From positions 620,001 through 684,000 of the forward strand of contig NZ_FSRU01000003.1 of assembly GCF_900142845.1 (NCBI RefSeq): a stretch of DNA of 64,000 nucleotides, written 5' to 3'. Of this stretch, positions 8,280-17,432 are shown one piece after another. Origin of the DNA: Paraburkholderia phenazinium. GTDB taxonomy: Bacteria; Pseudomonadota; Gammaproteobacteria; Burkholderiales; Burkholderiaceae. The first letter of the stretch is position 1, and every line of letters starts with the position of its first letter. The notes below the pieces were generated by a model. It saw only the letters and a list, made by a program, of their open reading frames with translations. It was not told the DNA's origin and searched no databases. A program made the position numbers and the translations under genes.

Positions 8280-9527
8280 TTACTTGTAGACCGGGAAGCG
8301 CTTGGTCAACTCGGAGACCTGCGTGCGGACGCGTTCGATCGTCGCGGCGTCTTCCGGGTTGTCCAGCACGTCGGCGATCAGGTTACCTACCTGCTCGGCT
8401 TCCTTCACACCGAAACCGCGCGTGGTCATGGCAGGCGAGCCCAGGCGCACGCCGCTCGTGACAAACGGCTTTTCCGGATCGTTCGGGATCGCGTTCTTGT
8501 TGACCGTGATGTGCGCCGCGCCGAGCGCCGCTTCAGCGGCCTTGCCGGTGATGTGCTTCGCGCGCAGGTCGACCAGCATCACGTGGCTTTCGGTGCGGCC
8601 CGAAACGATACGCAGACCGCGCTTGACAAGCGTTTCCGCCAGCACGCGAGCGTTATCCACGACCTTTTGCTGGTATTCCTTGAATTCAGGCGACAGCGCT
8701 TCCTTGAACGCAACAGCCTTACCGGCAATCACGTGCATCAGCGGACCACCCTGGATGCCCGGGAAGATAGCCGAGTTGATCTGCTTTTCGAACTCGGCCT
8801 TCATCAGGATCACGCCGCCGCGCGGACCGCGCAGGCTCTTGTGGGTGGTCGTGGTCACGAAGTCGGAGTGCGGCACCGGGTTCGGATAGACGCCCGCGGC
8901 AACGAGACCCGCGTAGTGCGCCATGTCCACCATGAAATAGGCGCCCACCGACTTCGCGATCTTCGACATACGTTCGAAGTCGATGCGCAGCGCGAACGCC
9001 GACGCGCCCGCGACGATCAGCTTCGGCCTATGTTCCTGAGCGAGCTTTTCAGCGGCTTCGTAGTCGATATCTTCCGCTTCGTTCAGGCCGTAGCTGACGA
9101 CGTTGAACCACTTGCCCGACATGTTCACGGGCGAGCCGTGCGTCAGGTGGCCGCCGTGGGCGAGGCTCATGCCCATGATGGTGTCGCCCGGCTTGAGCAT
9201 GGCGAAGAACACACCCTGATTCGCCTGCGAACCCGAGTTCGGTTGCACGTTTGCGGCTTCGGCGCCGAACAGTTCCTTCACGCGGTCGATCGCGAGCTGC
9301 TCGACGATGTCCACGTACTCGCAACCGCCGTAGTAGCGCTTGCCCGGATAACCTTCGGCGTACTTGTTGGTGAGCTGCGAGCCTTGCGCAGCCATCACGG
9401 CCGGGCTCGTGTAGTTTTCCGACGCGATCAGTTCGATGTGATCTTCCTGACGGCGGTTTTCCTGCTCGATCGCCTTCCAGAGTTCGGGATCGATGTTGGC
9501 GATGGTGCTTTGGGCTCTATCAAACAT
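8280..9527 (-). CDS. glyA: Serine hydroxymethyltransferase
   Basis: 415 residues, full length. It interconverts serine and glycine with tetrahydrofolate, supplying one-carbon units. The PLP-binding Lys230 is in [14 protein letters not shown]. Other family motifs are [42 protein letters not shown] and VDMAHYAGL. It is the first gene of a glyA-nrdR operon, which links folate/one-carbon flow and deoxyribonucleotide control. Confidence 0.97.
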   Translation of the reverse strand: MFDRAQSTIANIDPELWKAIEQENRRQEDHIELIASENYTSPAVMAAQGSQLTNKYAEGYPGKRYYGGCEYVDIVEQLAIDRVKELFGAEAANVQPNSGSQANQGVFFAMLKPGDTIMGMSLAHGGHLTHGSPVNMSGKWFNVVSYGLNEAEDIDYEAAEKLAQEHRPKLIVAGASAFALRIDFERMSKIAKSVGAYFMVDMAHYAGLVAAGVYPNPVPHSDFVTTTTHKSLRGPRGGVILMKAEFEKQINSAIFPGIQGGPLMHVIAGKAVAFKEALSPEFKEYQQKVVDNARVLAETLVKRGLRIVSGRTESHVMLVDLRAKHITGKAAEAALGAAHITVNKNAIPNDPEKPFVTSGVRLGSPAMTTRGFGVKEAEQVGNLIADVLDNPEDAATIERVRTQVSELTKRFPVYK

Positions 9528-10172
9528 ACGGGTTCCGTTGAGTGTGTTCAGGTTGACCGGATCTCGCGCCGAATTTCGTGCAGAAAGCGTAGTGGGTACG
9601 CGGCGCTGCTGGCGGCTGGGCCAGCCCTGACGTGGCGGATGAAGATGGGCCGCACACGCGAGGCAGGACAGCCACCGGCGGCGCAGATGAATGCGCGCGG
9701 ATCACGGCTGCCCAGGCGAACGGCAAAACGGCACCCTGCGCTTCACGGTGGGTCGCTCCACCTTGAACCTGTTTGGTTCTATCGCCAGTCACGCAGGGAT
9801 GAGCGCGTTAGTGTATTGGAAGCGCCCCGAATAGGCAACCGCGTCTCCACCAGGCTCACGGCCACGGCGCAAACCCCGTTCACGAGCGTCACAGCCGGTC
9901 GTCGCATCATCAGTGTCCCGCCCGGAATCGGAGAGGCAGCGGCTCTCGCCAGCGGGTCGCAAACATCTGATGAAAACGGCACACAGGCAGGAGCCGCCGG
10001 CGCCCTGCATGCCCACTCCGGTGCGCCCGATCCGGCCACGGTCCGCGCGCCGACCGTCCCCAGCCAGTCCGCCCGCCTGACGGTAGTCCGCTGGGACCAG
10101 GGTCATTCTTGCCGCAGCGCCGCAATGGAAGTAGGCTTGGCAACTTTCCCCCCTCCCGACCAGGAAACCGCA
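9528..10172. other. Divergent intergenic region glyA / SDR gene, no gene seen
   Basis: 645 bp without a convincing coding sequence on either strand; the ORFs here have no family features. A short inverted repeat GAACC-TGTTT-GGTTC (9765-9779) could be an operator. Promoters for both flanking genes must lie here. Confidence 0.5.
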
Positions 10173-10919
10173 ATGATCGTCTTCGTCACCGGGGCGTCCG
10201 CCGGATTCGGCGCCGCCATCGCCCGCACTTTCGTCAAGGGCGGCCATCGCGTCGTCGCCACCGCGCGCCGCAAGGATCGTTTGCAAGCGCTTGCCGACGA
10301 ACTAGGCGAGGCCCTTCTGCCGTTCGAACTCGACGTGCGCGACAGCGCCGCCGTCGCGGCCGTGCCGGCCGCGCTGCCGGAAGCGTTCGCCGCCATCGAC
10401 GTGCTGGTCAACAACGCGGGCCTCGCGCTCGGCCTCGAGCCGGCGCAGCGAGCTAACCTCGACGACTGGCGAACCATGATCGACACCAACTGCACCGGAC
10501 TCGTACAGGTCACCCACGCGCTGCTGCCGGGGATGGTCGAGCGCCAGCGCGGCCACGTGTTCAACCTCGGCTCAGCGGCCGCCAACTGGCCTTACGCGGG
10601 CGGCAACGTGTATGGCGCCACCAAGGCATTCGTGCGCCAGTTCAGCCTGAACCTGCGCGCCGATCTGGCCGGCACGCCGCTGCGCGTGACCGACGTCGAA
10701 CCGGGCCTGTGCGGCGGCACGGAGTTCTCGAACGTGCGCTTTCGCGGCGACGACCAGAAGGCTGCTAACGTCTATCAGAACGTGCAGCCGCTGACGGCCG
10801 AAGACATCGCCGACGCGATCTACTGGACCGCGACGCGCCCGGCACACGTCAACGTCAACACGATCGAACTGATGCCGGTTGCGCAGTCGTTCGCGGGGCT
10901 CTCGGTGCATCGCGGTTGA
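10173..10919 (+). CDS. Short-chain dehydrogenase, YdfG type (NADP-dependent 3-hydroxy acid dehydrogenase family)
   Basis: 248 residues from the ATG at 10173. Rossmann motif TGASAGFGAAIA at the N-terminus, NNAGLALG, catalytic Ser in LGSAAANWPYAGGNVYGATK with Tyr-x(3)-Lys, and the VEPGLCGGTEFSNVRF segment typical of YdfG. YdfG oxidises L-allo-threonine, serine and 3-hydroxypropionate-like substrates; the true substrate here is not known. The frame continues far upstream, but only the part from 10173 is SDR-like. Confidence 0.88.
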   Translation: MIVFVTGASAGFGAAIARTFVKGGHRVVATARRKDRLQALADELGEALLPFELDVRDSAAVAAVPAALPEAFAAIDVLVNNAGLALGLEPAQRANLDDWRTMIDTNCTGLVQVTHALLPGMVERQRGHVFNLGSAAANWPYAGGNVYGATKAFVRQFSLNLRADLAGTPLRVTDVEPGLCGGTEFSNVRFRGDDQKAANVYQNVQPLTAEDIADAIYWTATRPAHVNVNTIELMPVAQSFAGLSVHRG

Positions 10920-10972
10920 ACGCCTTGAGCCGGAGCGCCGCCCCGAAAATAACGCCGGGGTGTGCGTTCCGG

Positions 10973-10978
10973 TAAAAT
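10973..10978 (+). promoter_or_regulatory. TAAAAT -10 box immediately upstream of ybgC
   Basis: TAAAAT lies 7 bases before the ATG at 10986, which would give a leaderless or nearly leaderless transcript. The same arrangement occurs before mutL, the HAD gene and nadK in this window. No clear -35 was identified. Confidence 0.45.
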
Positions 10979-10985
10979 GCGCCGC

Positions 10986-11456
10986 ATGAATATGTCCCCC
11001 AGCGAGTCCGGCGCCGAAATCGGCTTCACCTGGCCAATTCGCGTGTACTACGAAGATACCGACGCCGGCGGCATCGTGTTCTACGCGAACTATTTGAAGT
11101 TTTTCGAGCGGGCGCGCACCGAATGGCTCCGCGCGTGCGGCGTCGAGCAGGATCGCCTCGCGGAAGAGACAGGTGCATTGTTCATCGTACGCAGCACTGC
11201 AGTCGACTATCGTGCGCCGGCCCGGCTTGACGATCTCGTGAAAATTGTCAGCCGCCCTGAACGAATTGGCCGCGCGTCGGTCGATTTCTCGCAGGAGGCC
11301 TGGCGTGACGGCACGCTGCTTGCTACCGGAAGCATTCGGGTCGGCTGTGTCGACCGGGTAGCGCTGCGTCCTGCCGCCATTCCAGCACAGGTTCTCGCCG
11401 CATTGCGGCGCGGGCCGAAGCTTACTGCGCCCAACGTGTCAACGGACAACGCCTGA
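10986..11456 (+). CDS. ybgC: Tol-Pal-associated acyl-CoA thioesterase
   Basis: 156 residues from the ATG at 10986 (ATGs at 10977 and 10992 are alternatives). The hotdog-fold 4-hydroxybenzoyl-CoA thioesterase signature YYEDTDAGGIVFYANYLKFF contains the conserved Asp. YbgC hydrolyses short acyl-CoA thioesters and is almost always encoded upstream of tolQ, as here (154 bp upstream). It may link phospholipid metabolism to the Tol-Pal system; its exact role is unsettled. Confidence 0.93.
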   Translation: MNMSPSESGAEIGFTWPIRVYYEDTDAGGIVFYANYLKFFERARTEWLRACGVEQDRLAEETGALFIVRSTAVDYRAPARLDDLVKIVSRPERIGRASVDFSQEAWRDGTLLATGSIRVGCVDRVALRPAAIPAQVLAALRRGPKLTAPNVSTDNA

Positions 11457-11610
11457 ACATCGTTGTTACGGGGCCAGTGAACTCGTATCGATCAAGCAAC
11501 ACAAAGCATGGTTCGGCCCGCGGTTTGCCGATGCTTCCGGTTTCCCCACGGAAAGCTTCGACGGACCTTGCAGCCGGACGCCCCCTTTCGGGACGTTACA
11601 GCGAACCTAT

Positions 11611-12288
11611 ATGAACACTACACAAGATCTATCGATCATTTCTCTCGTTCTTAATGCGAGCCTGCTGGCGCAGGCAGTGATGGCACTGTTGCTGTTGCTG
11701 TCGCTGCTGTCGTGGACGTTTATCTTCCGCAAGTGGTTTGCGATCCGCCGGGCGCGCGCGCAAACTGAACGCTTCGAACGCGATTTCTGGTCCGGTGGCG
11801 ACCTGCAGGCGCTGTATCAAAGCGCAGCGAACAACCGTCACACGATCGGCGCACTCGAACGGATCTTCGAATCCGGCATGCGCGAGTTCCTCAAGGGCAA
11901 GGAAAAGCGTCTCAACGACCCGGGCCTGATCCTCGACGGCGCACGCCGCGCCATGCGCGCAGCGTTCCAGCGCGAGATGGACGTGCTAGAGGCCAATCTG
12001 TCGTTCCTCGCCTCGGTGGGTTCGGTCAGCCCGTACATCGGTCTGTTCGGCACCGTGTGGGGGATCATGAACGCGTTCCGCGGCCTCGCCAACGTCCAGC
12101 AAGCCACGCTCGCCAACGTCGCGCCCGGCATCGCCGAAGCGCTGACTGCAACGGCCATCGGTCTGTTCGCCGCCATTCCGGCGGTGGTCGCCTACAACCG
12201 TTACGCGCACGACATCGACCGTCTGGCGATCCGCTTCGAGACCTTCATCGAAGAATTCTCGAACATCCTGCAACGCCAGGCGCACTAA
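11611..12288 (+). CDS. tolQ: Tol-Pal system proton channel protein TolQ
   Basis: 225 residues, MotA/TolQ/ExbB family. Three membrane segments are visible: about residues 12-38, 130-155 (SVGSVSPYIGLFGTVWGIM) and 165-190 (GIAEALTATAIGLFAAIPAVVAYN). A long cytoplasmic loop lies between the first two. With TolR it forms the inner-membrane motor that energises TolA for outer-membrane constriction at division. First of the tolQRA-tolB-pal-cpoB cluster. Confidence 0.97.
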   Translation: MNTTQDLSIISLVLNASLLAQAVMALLLLLSLLSWTFIFRKWFAIRRARAQTERFERDFWSGGDLQALYQSAANNRHTIGALERIFESGMREFLKGKEKRLNDPGLILDGARRAMRAAFQREMDVLEANLSFLASVGSVSPYIGLFGTVWGIMNAFRGLANVQQATLANVAPGIAEALTATAIGLFAAIPAVVAYNRYAHDIDRLAIRFETFIEEFSNILQRQAH

Positions 12289-12298
12289 GGAGTCCACG

Positions 12299-12751
12299 AT
12301 GGCCGGTTCCTCCAGTCGCTCCTCCAGTATGCGCGGCGGCCGTTCGCGCCGCGCGATGGCCGACATCAACGTCGTGCCGTATATCGACGTGATGCTCGTG
12401 CTGCTCGTGATCTTCATGGTGACCGCGCCGCTCGTCGCACCGTCGATCGTCAATCTGCCTACTGTCGGCGGCGCTGCGCCGCAACAGCAAACGCCCCCGG
12501 TTGTCGTCAATATCCGCGCAGATGGCAACATGAACGTCAAATATAAAGACGACAATGGCGCCATGCAGCAGGAAGACATGACGCGCGCGGATCTGGACAG
12601 CTTCGTCACCGACCGCGAGCAGTCGCATCCGGATCAACCGGTGGTGATCGCCGCTGACAAGACGGTGAAGTACGAAGCCGTGATGAACGTGATGTCCGAC
12701 CTCAAGGCTCGCGGCGTCAAGCGCGTTGGCTTGCTCGTCAAATCGCAATGA
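12299..12751 (+). CDS. tolR: Tol-Pal system protein TolR
   Basis: 150 residues, ExbD/TolR family. N-terminal MADINVVPYIDVMLVLLVIF carries the single membrane helix with the conserved protonatable Asp; the rest is the periplasmic domain, which ends KRVGLLVKSQ. The gene begins 10 bp after tolQ and its stop overlaps the tolA start (ATGA). It forms the proton-driven motor together with TolQ. Confidence 0.96.
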   Translation: MAGSSSRSSSMRGGRSRRAMADINVVPYIDVMLVLLVIFMVTAPLVAPSIVNLPTVGGAAPQQQTPPVVVNIRADGNMNVKYKDDNGAMQQEDMTRADLDSFVTDREQSHPDQPVVIAADKTVKYEAVMNVMSDLKARGVKRVGLLVKSQ

Positions 12752-13761
12752 TCCGCAAGAATTCCGCCCGCCCGCTCCAGCCACCGCGTGAACGCGGCAC
12801 CTGGCGAGCCTTTGTGCTCGCGCTGGTGATGCACGTGCTGCTCGGATTCTTCCTGTACCACGGCATTCAATGGCAAAACAGCACGCCGGCCGGCGCCGAA
12901 GCCGAACTGTGGACGGACGTACCCGAGGTAACGACGCCCCAGCCGCCCCCGCCTCCCCCGGTGCCGGTGGCCCCTGCCCCGCCGCTGCCTGACGAGCAGG
13001 CCGATATTGCGCTTCAGGAAAAGAAGCGTCAGCAGCAGGAAGCCGCCCGCCAGGCGCAGCTCGCCGAACAACAACGCCAGCAGCAATTGCAAGCGCAGCA
13101 GGAAGCCGAGGCGAAGCGCCAGCAGCAGCTCGCGGCCGACCAGGCTGCGCAACTGGCCGCCCAGAAGGCCGCGGCAGCCAAGCTGAAGCAACAGCAGCAG
13201 CAACAGGCTGACAAGCTCAAGCAACAGCAACTCGCCGACCAGCAAAAGCAGGATCAGTTGAAGCAGCAACAACAGGAAGACCAGCAGAAGCAGGCCCAGG
13301 CCGACGCGCAGAAGAAGGCCGATGCGCAGAAGGCGAAGGCAGCCAAGGCGGCGGCCGATGCAGCGCAAGCGAAGAAGGTCGACCAGGAACGTCGGGCGCG
13401 GCTCGCGCAGATGCAGGGTATGGCCGGCGGTGAAGGCTCTACCGGCAACGGTCTTGCGAAGAGCGGCACAGGCACTGGCTCGGGTGGCACGTCAACCTCG
13501 CCGGGCTACGCGGACAAGGTCAGGCGGCGCGTGCGGCCCAACATCGTATGGTCGGGCGACACGCAAGGCCTGGAAACCGAAATTTCCGTGCGCTGCTCAC
13601 CTACCGGCACGCTGCTGGACGTGACGGTGACCCGTCCCAGCAGCAATCCCCAATGGGATGCAGCCGCTGAGCGGGCGGTCCGGGCGTCCGATCCGATGCC
13701 GGTCGACGTGGATGGAAAAACGCCGTCGAGCTTCAAGATCACCTTGCGACCAGCAGGTTGA
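12748..13761 (+). CDS. tolA: Cell envelope integrity protein TolA
   Basis: 337 residues. One N-terminal membrane segment (about 21-40, FVLALVMHVLLGFFLYHGI) is followed by a proline-rich stretch (PQPPPPPPVPVAP), then a long Gln/Lys/Ala coiled coil (about 80-220), a Gly/Ser linker (GEGSTGNGL...GTGSGGTS) and the C-terminal TolA domain (about 250-337, with SVRCSPTGTLLDVTV and AAERAVRASDP). It spans the periplasm and contacts TolB/Pal. Low-complexity coiled-coil coding makes long spurious antisense frames. Confidence 0.96.
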   Translation: MIRKNSARPLQPPRERGTWRAFVLALVMHVLLGFFLYHGIQWQNSTPAGAEAELWTDVPEVTTPQPPPPPPVPVAPAPPLPDEQADIALQEKKRQQQEAARQAQLAEQQRQQQLQAQQEAEAKRQQQLAADQAAQLAAQKAAAAKLKQQQQQQADKLKQQQLADQQKQDQLKQQQQEDQQKQAQADAQKKADAQKAKAAKAAADAAQAKKVDQERRARLAQMQGMAGGEGSTGNGLAKSGTGTGSGGTSTSPGYADKVRRRVRPNIVWSGDTQGLETEISVRCSPTGTLLDVTVTRPSSNPQWDAAAERAVRASDPMPVDVDGKTPSSFKITLRPAG

Positions 13762-13875
13762 CAGCAGCCCATGCGCCCCGCCCAGCGTGGCGCGCCCGGG
13801 AACGAATTGAACGTTTCCGGGTCTGTCTGCTGTCATACCGTGTTAGAAATCTGATTTTTTGGGAATCCATACAGC

Positions 13876-15168
13876 ATGACTTTGATGACCAAGCTAGGCC
13901 TGCGGACTTTGGTGGCGTCGTGCCTGATTGCGGCCGGCGGCGCTGCGCACGCGCAACTCAACGTCCTCGTCACGGGCGTCGGCTCCACCCAGTTCCCCAT
14001 CGCAACGGCGAATTTCGCCAATGAAGCGAGCTCGCCGCAACAGGTCAGCACGATCGTGCGCCAGGATCTGCAGCGCAGCGGCAAATTCACCAATATCGAC
14101 GCCGGCAGCGCGCCGGTGGCGGAAACGGATTCGGTTGACCTCGGCAGCTGGAAGGCCAAGGGCGCCAACGCGTTCGTGGCCGGCAGCGTGAACCGCCTGC
14201 CCAACGGCCAATACGAAGTGCGCTTCAAGCTGTACGACACGGTCAAGGGCGAGAGCCTCGGCGGCCTCGTCCTGGTCAGCCCCGAAAGCGGCCTGCGGAT
14301 GAGCGCCCACAAGGTGGCGGACTACATCTACGCCAAGCTGCTGGGCGATCGCGGCGTGTTCGCCACGCGTCTGTCTTATGTGATCAAGACCGGCAACCGC
14401 TACCAGTTGCAGATTTCCGATTCGGACGGCCAGGACGCGCACATCGCGCTGTCGAGCCCCGAGCCGATCATCTCGCCGGCGTGGTCGCCTGACGGCACGA
14501 AGGTGGCCTACGTATCGTTCGAAAAGAAGAAGCCCATCGTCTACATCCACGATCTGCCCACGGGCCGTCGTATCGTCGTCTCGGACCAGAAGGGCAACAA
14601 CAGCGCGCCGGCCTGGTCGCCGGATGGACGCACGCTGGCAGTGGCGCTTTCGCGCACCGGCAACACGCAGATTTTCGCCGTCAACGCTGACGGCAGCGGC
14701 CTGCGCCGGCTGACTCAAGGCACCTCGATCGACACCGAACCCAACTACTCTCCTGACGGACAGTGGATCTATTTCACCAGCGACCGCGGCGGTCAACCGC
14801 AGATCTACAAGATGCCGGCGCAGGGCGAAAGCGCAGGCGCGGCTCAGCGCGTCACGTTCACGGGCAACTACAACACCAGCCCGCGCGTGAGCCCGGACGG
14901 CAAGCAACTGGCCTACATCTCGCGTGTAGGCGGGGCCTTCAAGCTGTACGTCCAGGACTTGCAGTCCGGCTCGGCAACCGGCCTGACCGATACAACACAT
15001 GACGAATCGCCCAGCTTCGCGGCGAATGGTCAGTACATTCTTTACGCCACACAGGTGAACGGCCGTGGCGTGTTGGCCGCAGTATCGACCGATGGTCGCA
15101 CTCGGCAGGTCCTGTCCGTTCAGGGCGGCATCGTTCGCGAGCCGTCCTGGGGCCCGTTTATGCAATAA
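13876..15168 (+). CDS. tolB: Tol-Pal system beta-propeller protein TolB
   Basis: 430 residues. A signal peptide (about 1-26, ending AAHA before Gln27) directs it to the periplasm. The N-terminal domain covers about residues 27-165, followed by a six-bladed propeller shown by repeated motifs [38 protein letters not shown] and [12 protein letters not shown]. TolB shuttles between Pal and TolA. The gene lies 114 bp after tolA and 18 bp before pal. Confidence 0.97.
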   Translation: MTLMTKLGLRTLVASCLIAAGGAAHAQLNVLVTGVGSTQFPIATANFANEASSPQQVSTIVRQDLQRSGKFTNIDAGSAPVAETDSVDLGSWKAKGANAFVAGSVNRLPNGQYEVRFKLYDTVKGESLGGLVLVSPESGLRMSAHKVADYIYAKLLGDRGVFATRLSYVIKTGNRYQLQISDSDGQDAHIALSSPEPIISPAWSPDGTKVAYVSFEKKKPIVYIHDLPTGRRIVVSDQKGNNSAPAWSPDGRTLAVALSRTGNTQIFAVNADGSGLRRLTQGTSIDTEPNYSPDGQWIYFTSDRGGQPQIYKMPAQGESAGAAQRVTFTGNYNTSPRVSPDGKQLAYISRVGGAFKLYVQDLQSGSATGLTDTTHDESPSFAANGQYILYATQVNGRGVLAAVSTDGRTRQVLSVQGGIVREPSWGPFMQ

Positions 15169-15186
15169 CACACAAGGAGAGTAACA

Positions 15187-15696
15187 ATGATGTCCAAACT
15201 TCGTATCGTATTTGCCGCATTGCTGGTCGGTGCACTCGCTGCATGTCACTCGGGCGTCAAGCTCGACGACAACGCCAATAAGGGCGGTGCTGTCGCCACG
15301 CAACCGAACCCGAATGCAGTCGCACAGGTGAACGTGGACGAGCTGAACGATCCGAACAGCCCGCTCGCCAAGCGTAGCGTCTACTTCGACTTCGACAGCT
15401 ACTCGGTCAAGGACGAATACCAGTCGCTGCTGGGTCAACACGCCCGTTACCTGAAGGCACATCCGGAACGTCACGTGCTGATCCAGGGCAACACCGACGA
15501 ACGCGGCACGAGCGAGTACAACCTGGCACTCGGCCAGAAGCGTGCTGAAGCTGTGCGTCGCGCGCTGTCGCTGCTTGGCGTGCCGGATTCGCAAATGGAA
15601 GCCGTGAGCCTCGGCAAGGAAAAGCCGATGGCCGACGGGCATGACGAAGCGTCGTGGGCACAAAACCGCCGCGCCGACCTCGTCTACCAACAGTAA
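15187..15696 (+). CDS. pal: Peptidoglycan-associated lipoprotein Pal
   Basis: 169 residues. Lipoprotein signal with lipobox LAAC (Cys20). The OmpA-like domain (about 60-168) shows VYFDFDSYSVKDEY, IQGNTDERGTSEYNLALG and QKRAEAVRRALSLLGV, which form the meso-diaminopimelate binding site. It anchors the outer membrane to peptidoglycan and is a TolB partner. The start at 15187 has AAGGAGAG upstream with good spacing. Confidence 0.97.
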   Translation: MMSKLRIVFAALLVGALAACHSGVKLDDNANKGGAVATQPNPNAVAQVNVDELNDPNSPLAKRSVYFDFDSYSVKDEYQSLLGQHARYLKAHPERHVLIQGNTDERGTSEYNLALGQKRAEAVRRALSLLGVPDSQMEAVSLGKEKPMADGHDEASWAQNRRADLVYQQ

Positions 15697-15702
15697 TAGG
15701 TG

Positions 15703-16461
15703 ATGAGCCGTATGACGCAACGTTTCTCCTGGCTGCGCTTTGCTGCAGCCGCCTGCGTGGCGGGCTCGGCCTTGATGGCCGCGCCGGCTCACGCCGGCAT
15801 GTTCGACGACGACCAGGCCCGTCAGGCGATTCTCGATCTGCGTACCAAGACCGATAGCCTGTCGAGCCAATTGTCGGCCGCACAGCGGACCATCCTCGAT
15901 CAGTCCAACCGCCTCGACCAGCTCAACCAGCAGGTCGCGACGCTGCGCGGGCAGAACGAGGACATGGCCAACCAGCTTGCCACGGTGCAGAAGCAGCAGA
16001 AGGACTACTACACCGATCTCGACACGCGGCTCAAGAAATTTGAACCGCAGCAGCAGACGGTCGACGGTGTGGAAGGCACGGTACAGCCGGGCGAGACGGA
16101 CGCGTTCAATGCGGCTTCAACGCAGTTCCGCAACGGCGACTTCAAGAACGCGGCGGCCTCGTTCCGCAGCTTCATCGCCAAGTATCCGCAGAGCCCCTAT
16201 CAGCCGACCGCGCAGTACTGGCTCGGCAACGCGCTGTATGCACTGCGCGACTACAAGGGCTCGACGGCGACCTGGGAAGGCGTCGTGAAGAATTACCCGC
16301 AGCATCCGCGTGCGCCGGAAGCGATGCTCGCGATTGCCAACAATCAGCTCGAACAAGGTCAGAAGGCTGCGGCCAAGAAGACCCTCGAGCAGATCGTCGC
16401 GCAATACGGCAGCTCGGACGTCGCACAGTCGGCACAAAGCAAGTTGTCGCAAATCAAGTAG
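15703..16461 (+). CDS. cpoB: Cell division coordinator CpoB (YbgF)
   Basis: 252 residues from the ATG at 15703; the ATG at 15712 also fits. Signal peptide ends APAHA, then an N-terminal coiled coil (about residues 35-100, SLSSQLSAAQRTILDQSNRL) responsible for trimerisation. The C-terminal TPR region (about 125-250) has FNAASTQFRNGDFKNAAASF, YWLGNALYALRDYKGS and repeats. CpoB links PBP1B activity with Tol-Pal constriction. It is the last gene of the cluster, followed by a terminator. Confidence 0.94.
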   Translation: MSRMTQRFSWLRFAAAACVAGSALMAAPAHAGMFDDDQARQAILDLRTKTDSLSSQLSAAQRTILDQSNRLDQLNQQVATLRGQNEDMANQLATVQKQQKDYYTDLDTRLKKFEPQQQTVDGVEGTVQPGETDAFNAASTQFRNGDFKNAAASFRSFIAKYPQSPYQPTAQYWLGNALYALRDYKGSTATWEGVVKNYPQHPRAPEAMLAIANNQLEQGQKAAAKKTLEQIVAQYGSSDVAQSAQSKLSQIK

Positions 16462-16522
16462 TTTTGCAGGTAGCAGTAAACGCGTAGTGTCGGATGAAAC
16501 GCCACGCGCGCCTCTCGCCGGG

Positions 16523-16554
16523 AAGCCCAGGGCAGTCGATGCCTTGGGCTTTTC
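16523..16554 (+). terminator. Intrinsic terminator of the tol-pal operon
   Basis: AAGCCCAGGGCA pairs with TGCCTTGGGCTT (one G-U pair) around a short loop, followed by TTTTCGTTTTG. It ends transcription before the tRNA promoter. Confidence 0.8.
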
Positions 16555-16579
16555 GTTTTGTGGCGCGGCACTGGATGGG

Positions 16580-16609
16580 TTGACAGGATCGAAGGCTTAT
16601 CGCTATAAT
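16580..16609 (+). promoter_or_regulatory. Consensus sigma-70 promoter of tRNA-Lys
   Basis: TTGACA (16580-16585) and TATAAT (16604-16609), both perfect hexamers, spaced by 18 bases and about 14 bases before the mature tRNA start. Confidence 0.9.
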
Positions 16610-16623
16610 CCCGCTTCTCTTTT

Positions 16624-16699
16624 GGGTCGTTAGCTCAGCTGGTAGAGCAGCGGACTTTTAATCCGTTGGTCACAGGTTCGAATCCCGTACGGCCTACCA
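16624..16699 (+). tRNA. tRNA-Lys (anticodon UUU)
   Basis: 76 bases including an encoded CCA. Acceptor GGGTCGT, D arm GCTC/GAGC, anticodon loop CTTTTAA with anticodon TTT at 16657-16659, and T loop TTCGAAT are all clear. Two oddities: the first acceptor pair is G-U (GGGTCGT against ACGGCCT), and the T stem (ACAGG against CCCGT) has an A-C mismatch at its third pair. The 3' half from the T loop on may have been replaced by integration of a mobile element. Decayed mobile DNA follows directly. Confidence 0.92.
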
Positions 16700-16707
16700 A
16701 GAAAACC

Positions 16708-16740
16708 AAAGGGTTACAGGCGTAAGGCCTGTAACCCTTT
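16708..16740. terminator. Hairpin after tRNA-Lys
   Basis: A perfect 14-bp inverted repeat (AAAGGGTTACAGGC / GCCTGTAACCCTTT) with a 5-base loop begins 8 bases after the tRNA. There is no T-run beyond the stem, so it is a likely transcript end or processing hairpin rather than a classic terminator. Confidence 0.65.
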
Positions 16741-16953
16741 GTCCGTTTACGGCTTCATGTAGGCGCTGTGTAGGCATTTGGGCGCAACACAAAACCATTC
16801 CGATCCATATCTCCATGGGGCAAAACGATTGCCAACCCTAGGCGACCAGAGCCTGCCACCGAGCGCATAGCGACTTTTAATCATGGCGGGGAACATCACT
16901 AAGTTTCGTGCGGCCTGCTGCACCGAGACCATTGGCACATTGAAAGGCTCACA
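16741..16953. other. Island left-end region without recognised gene
   Basis: 213 bp between the tRNA hairpin and the DUF488 pseudogene. A 63-codon frame on the minus strand (16747-16938) is open, but I recognise no family in it. It may be a remnant of an element gene. Confidence 0.3.
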
Positions 16954-17432
16954 ATGACTGTTTTCACCGTAGGCTACGAAGGACTGGACATTGATGTGTT
17001 CATGTCGTTACTCGCAGAGCACGGCATCGAAACGGTTGTCGACATCCGCGAGCTACCATTGTCGCGCAAGCCCGGCTTCTCGAAAAAAGCTTTGGCCAGT
17101 CCGGCCTAGATTACGTTCATATGGTCGAGTTGGGGTGCCCGAAACCGGTACGTGACCGCTACCGGGAGGACGGTAACTGGAAGCGGTACACGGAAGGCTT
17201 TTCGAAGTACCTAAAGACGCAAGCAGCCGCTATCGCCGAACTGTCCGAACTGTCCGAACTTGCAGGCTCGTCGAATTGCGCACTGCTCTGTTACGAAGCC
17301 GACTTCAATTTCTGCCATCGTTCGATGGTAGCCAACGCCGTCCGTGACTACTGCGGCGCGGACGTTGAGCACATCAAGGCAACAGACGTTAGAACAGTGA
17401 GTCCTGCCGGTCGTCAGCAGGCTTTTGCTTAG
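16954..17432 (+). pseudogene. DUF488-family protein, disrupted by a one-base frameshift
   Basis: The first part (16954-17109) encodes MTVFTVGYEGLDIDVFM and VVDIRELPLSRKPGFSKKAL, the DUF488 N-terminus, then stops. The remainder continues in another frame with QSGLDYVHMVELGCPKP and CALLCYEADFNFCHRSMVA, the cysteine-containing DUF488 core. Restoring one missing base in the GGCCAG stretch at about 17091-17097 rejoins the frames as ALAQSGLDY. Intact length would be about 160 residues. The 3' end overlaps the convergent partner gene, which is also frameshifted. A sequencing error is the alternative. Confidence 0.8.

Noticed and set aside
7719..10919. 1066-codon open frame on the plus strand
   Set aside because: It runs antisense through nrdR and glyA, which are unmistakable; only the last 248 codons (SDR dehydrogenase) are real. 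High GC produces long shadow frames.
13894..15870. 658-codon minus-strand frame
   Set aside because: Antisense of tolB, pal and cpoB, all of which have clear family motifs and signals.
17085..17110. Programmed frameshift in the DUF488 gene
   Set aside because: An A-run (AAAAAA) is nearby, but the frame change must occur after it, within GGCCAG, and the neighbouring gene carries an unrelated one-base loss; decay or sequencing error is simpler.
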